Positions 32,382 through 33,507 of a DNA stretch of 33,507 nt are shown in pieces. This DNA is from Fidelibacterota bacterium. Lineage in GTDB: Bacteria > Fidelibacterota > Marinisomatia > Marinisomatales > TCS55. A model generated the notes under the pieces. That model had not been told where the DNA came from, did not search any database, and worked only from the letters and a program-made list of their open reading frames with translations. The number at the start of each line of letters is the position of its first letter. The first letter of the stretch is position 1. Made by a program: the position numbers and the translations under genes. The stretch lies in the NCBI GenBank assembly GCA_002730315.1, contig PBZW01000062.1, forward strand, positions 1-33,507, given 5' to 3'.

Positions 32382-33467
32382 ATGGACGAACAGCAGTACC
32401 CTCCCCAACCACCGCAGCAGCCGCAGTATTATTACGAAGAGGATACCATTTCCCTGTCAGATATTCTCCTTGTTTTAGCTAAACAGCTGAAGCTGCTGAT
32501 TATTACGCCACTAGTGTTCGGAGTTATCACTGCATTTTATGTCTTATTTATGGTTGGTCCCACATATGTATCATCAGCCAAAATCATGTCGTCCAGTGGT
32601 GGCAGTTCTACGTCGCAACTGCAGGGTTTGGCAGCACAATTTGGAGTTGCAGTTCCGGGCGGTAGTGAAGGTGCTCAATGGGTTTACCCGGAAATCGTAA
32701 AAAGCAGAACACTAGCAAAATCTGTATTGAAAAGAAAATTTGATACGGAAAAATATGGTCCGCAAAAATCCCTGCTACAGATATTGACTTATGGAGATGA
32801 AGAACCGACTGTCAGCATTGATACATTGGAGATACATGGGGCAAATGCATTAATCGACATGATTGAAATTGAAAGTCAAGGCTCTTTCTACAATCTATCG
32901 GTAAGTACATTTGAGCCGCAGTTTGCTGCGGATCTTTGTGCTGTACTTATCGAAGAACTTGATCGGCACCAGCGTGCATACAAAACAGAAAAAGTGAAAG
33001 AAACGCGGCTGTTTATCGAAGGGCGTATAGTTGATGTTCAAAAAGAACTGGAAGAAGCTGAAGAAGCATTAAAAGATTTTGTTGATCGAAATCGTCAAAT
33101 ACAGGGATCACCGGCATTATTACTGGAACAGCAGCGGCTGACCAGGGAGGCGTCTGTTTTAACGGGTGTTTTTACCACTCTTAAGCAGCAGCTGGAAATG
33201 ACCAAGATCGATGAAGTAAAGGAATCTGCTCTTGTTCAAGTCCTTGACCCTCCAGAAGCTCCATTATACCGGGATAAACCGAAAAGAAAACTCTCTGTTT
33301 TATTATCGCTTATACTAGGTTTTGGATTTGCAGTTGTTGTGGCTTTTGTAAAAGAATATGCCAGCAACAGTGATGATGAAGAAAAAGGGAAACTGCGAGA
33401 GATTACTGAACTGACTAAGTCGAATATTGCTGATCTGCTTCCGTTTAGAAAAAAGAAGCAGTTTTAA
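32382..33467 (+). CDS. Wzz/GNVR-type polysaccharide chain-length determinant protein
   Basis: Inner-membrane polysaccharide co-polymerase, 361 residues. After a proline/glutamine-rich cytoplasmic N-terminus (PPQPPQQPQYYY) come the first membrane helix (about 36-58), a periplasmic region with coiled coil (about 195-240), the conserved VLDPPEAPLYRDKPKR segment before the second helix, and that helix (about 300-320). It ends in a short charged cytoplasmic tail (NIADLLPFRKKKQF) without Walker motifs, so no tyrosine-kinase domain is fused; a separate kinase could be encoded beyond the window. Works with the SLBB protein just upstream to control length and export of a surface polysaccharide. Confidence 0.92.
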   Translation: MDEQQYPPQPPQQPQYYYEEDTISLSDILLVLAKQLKLLIITPLVFGVITAFYVLFMVGPTYVSSAKIMSSSGGSSTSQLQGLAAQFGVAVPGGSEGAQWVYPEIVKSRTLAKSVLKRKFDTEKYGPQKSLLQILTYGDEEPTVSIDTLEIHGANALIDMIEIESQGSFYNLSVSTFEPQFAADLCAVLIEELDRHQRAYKTEKVKETRLFIEGRIVDVQKELEEAEEALKDFVDRNRQIQGSPALLLEQQRLTREASVLTGVFTTLKQQLEMTKIDEVKESALVQVLDPPEAPLYRDKPKRKLSVLLSLILGFGFAVVVAFVKEYASNSDDEEKGKLREITELTKSNIADLLPFRKKKQF

Positions 33468-33480
33468 TTTTTAGAAAATA

Positions 33481-33507
33481 TCGTCATTCCGAGGAATAGA
33501 ATGACGA
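33481..33507. repeat. Inverted repeat at the window end (TCGTCATTC...GAATGACGA)
   Basis: Nine-base perfect arms (33481-33489 and 33499-33507) around CGAGGAATA, 13 bases after the Wzz stop. The motif CGTCATTCCGAGG is typical of dispersed palindromic elements in FCB-group and other genomes. The window ends here, so a longer element or a terminator T-tract cannot be seen. Confidence 0.55.

Noticed and set aside
1-33507. CRISPR array, prophage, insertion sequence or integron
   Set aside because: No regularly spaced repeats, transposase, integrase or phage structural genes were seen anywhere in the window.

Overview
The window is an ordinary bacterial chromosome segment, about 33.5 kb, densely packed and of moderate GC by eye. 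It carries core housekeeping genes, one envelope-protein operon of poorly described families, and the start of an exopolysaccharide export locus. Several features point to the FCB group, most likely a Marinimicrobia/Ignavibacteria-like marine lineage rather than a classical Bacteroidetes. These are the run DUF4159 - DUF4175-like - TPR - secreted 'asparagine synthetase B-like' protein, a YbeY whose third metal ligand is Asp, weak or absent Shine-Dalgarno sequences at many starts, and secreted proteins whose signal peptides typically end in AQ, SQ or GQ. The lineage is inferred from gene content; no rRNA is present.

Layout. (1) 1-5830, minus strand: envC-like - holB - metG - a degraded stretch - tatD - ksgA (3' end cut by the window). 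(2) 5909-7524, plus: a stand-alone cyclic-nucleotide-binding domain protein translationally coupled to an AI-2E family permease. (3) 7521-9398, minus: a large secreted protein with a barrel-like N-terminus, a helical repeat middle and a BamE/SmpA-like C-terminus. (4) 9517-16715, plus: four overlapping envelope genes (DUF4159, DUF4175-like, TPR, AsnB-like), followed by a PLP-dependent serine/threonine dehydratase, a GNAT acetyltransferase and YjbQ. (5) 18563-25961, minus: recJ - fabH - acyl-CoA dehydrogenase - PgpH-type HD phosphohydrolase - ybeY - mazG. Neighbouring genes overlap or nearly touch, and the RNase P RNA gene rnpB lies immediately upstream. (6) 26437-29020, minus: a coiled-coil/zinc-ribbon protein, and upstream of it, beyond a clear intrinsic terminator, a fused ATP sulfurylase-APS kinase. 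(7) 29109-33467, plus: a small unknown secreted or membrane protein, a six-SLBB-repeat outer-membrane polysaccharide export protein and a Wzz-type chain-length protein. The window ends in a short inverted repeat.

How the parts fit. The left block is translation, replication and cell-wall housekeeping. The recJ block mixes repair, fatty-acid metabolism, a probable c-di-AMP phosphodiesterase, rRNA maturation and nucleotide-pool cleaning. The right end begins an export system, and the nearby PAPS-forming enzyme makes a sulfated polysaccharide a reasonable hypothesis. The best candidate for an undescribed system is the 7.5-16.7 kb envelope region: a barrel/TPR/BamE-like protein divergent from an operon holding two secreted proteins that both look like glutamine-amidotransferase-fold domains, a membrane-anchored coiled-coil giant and a periplasmic TPR protein.
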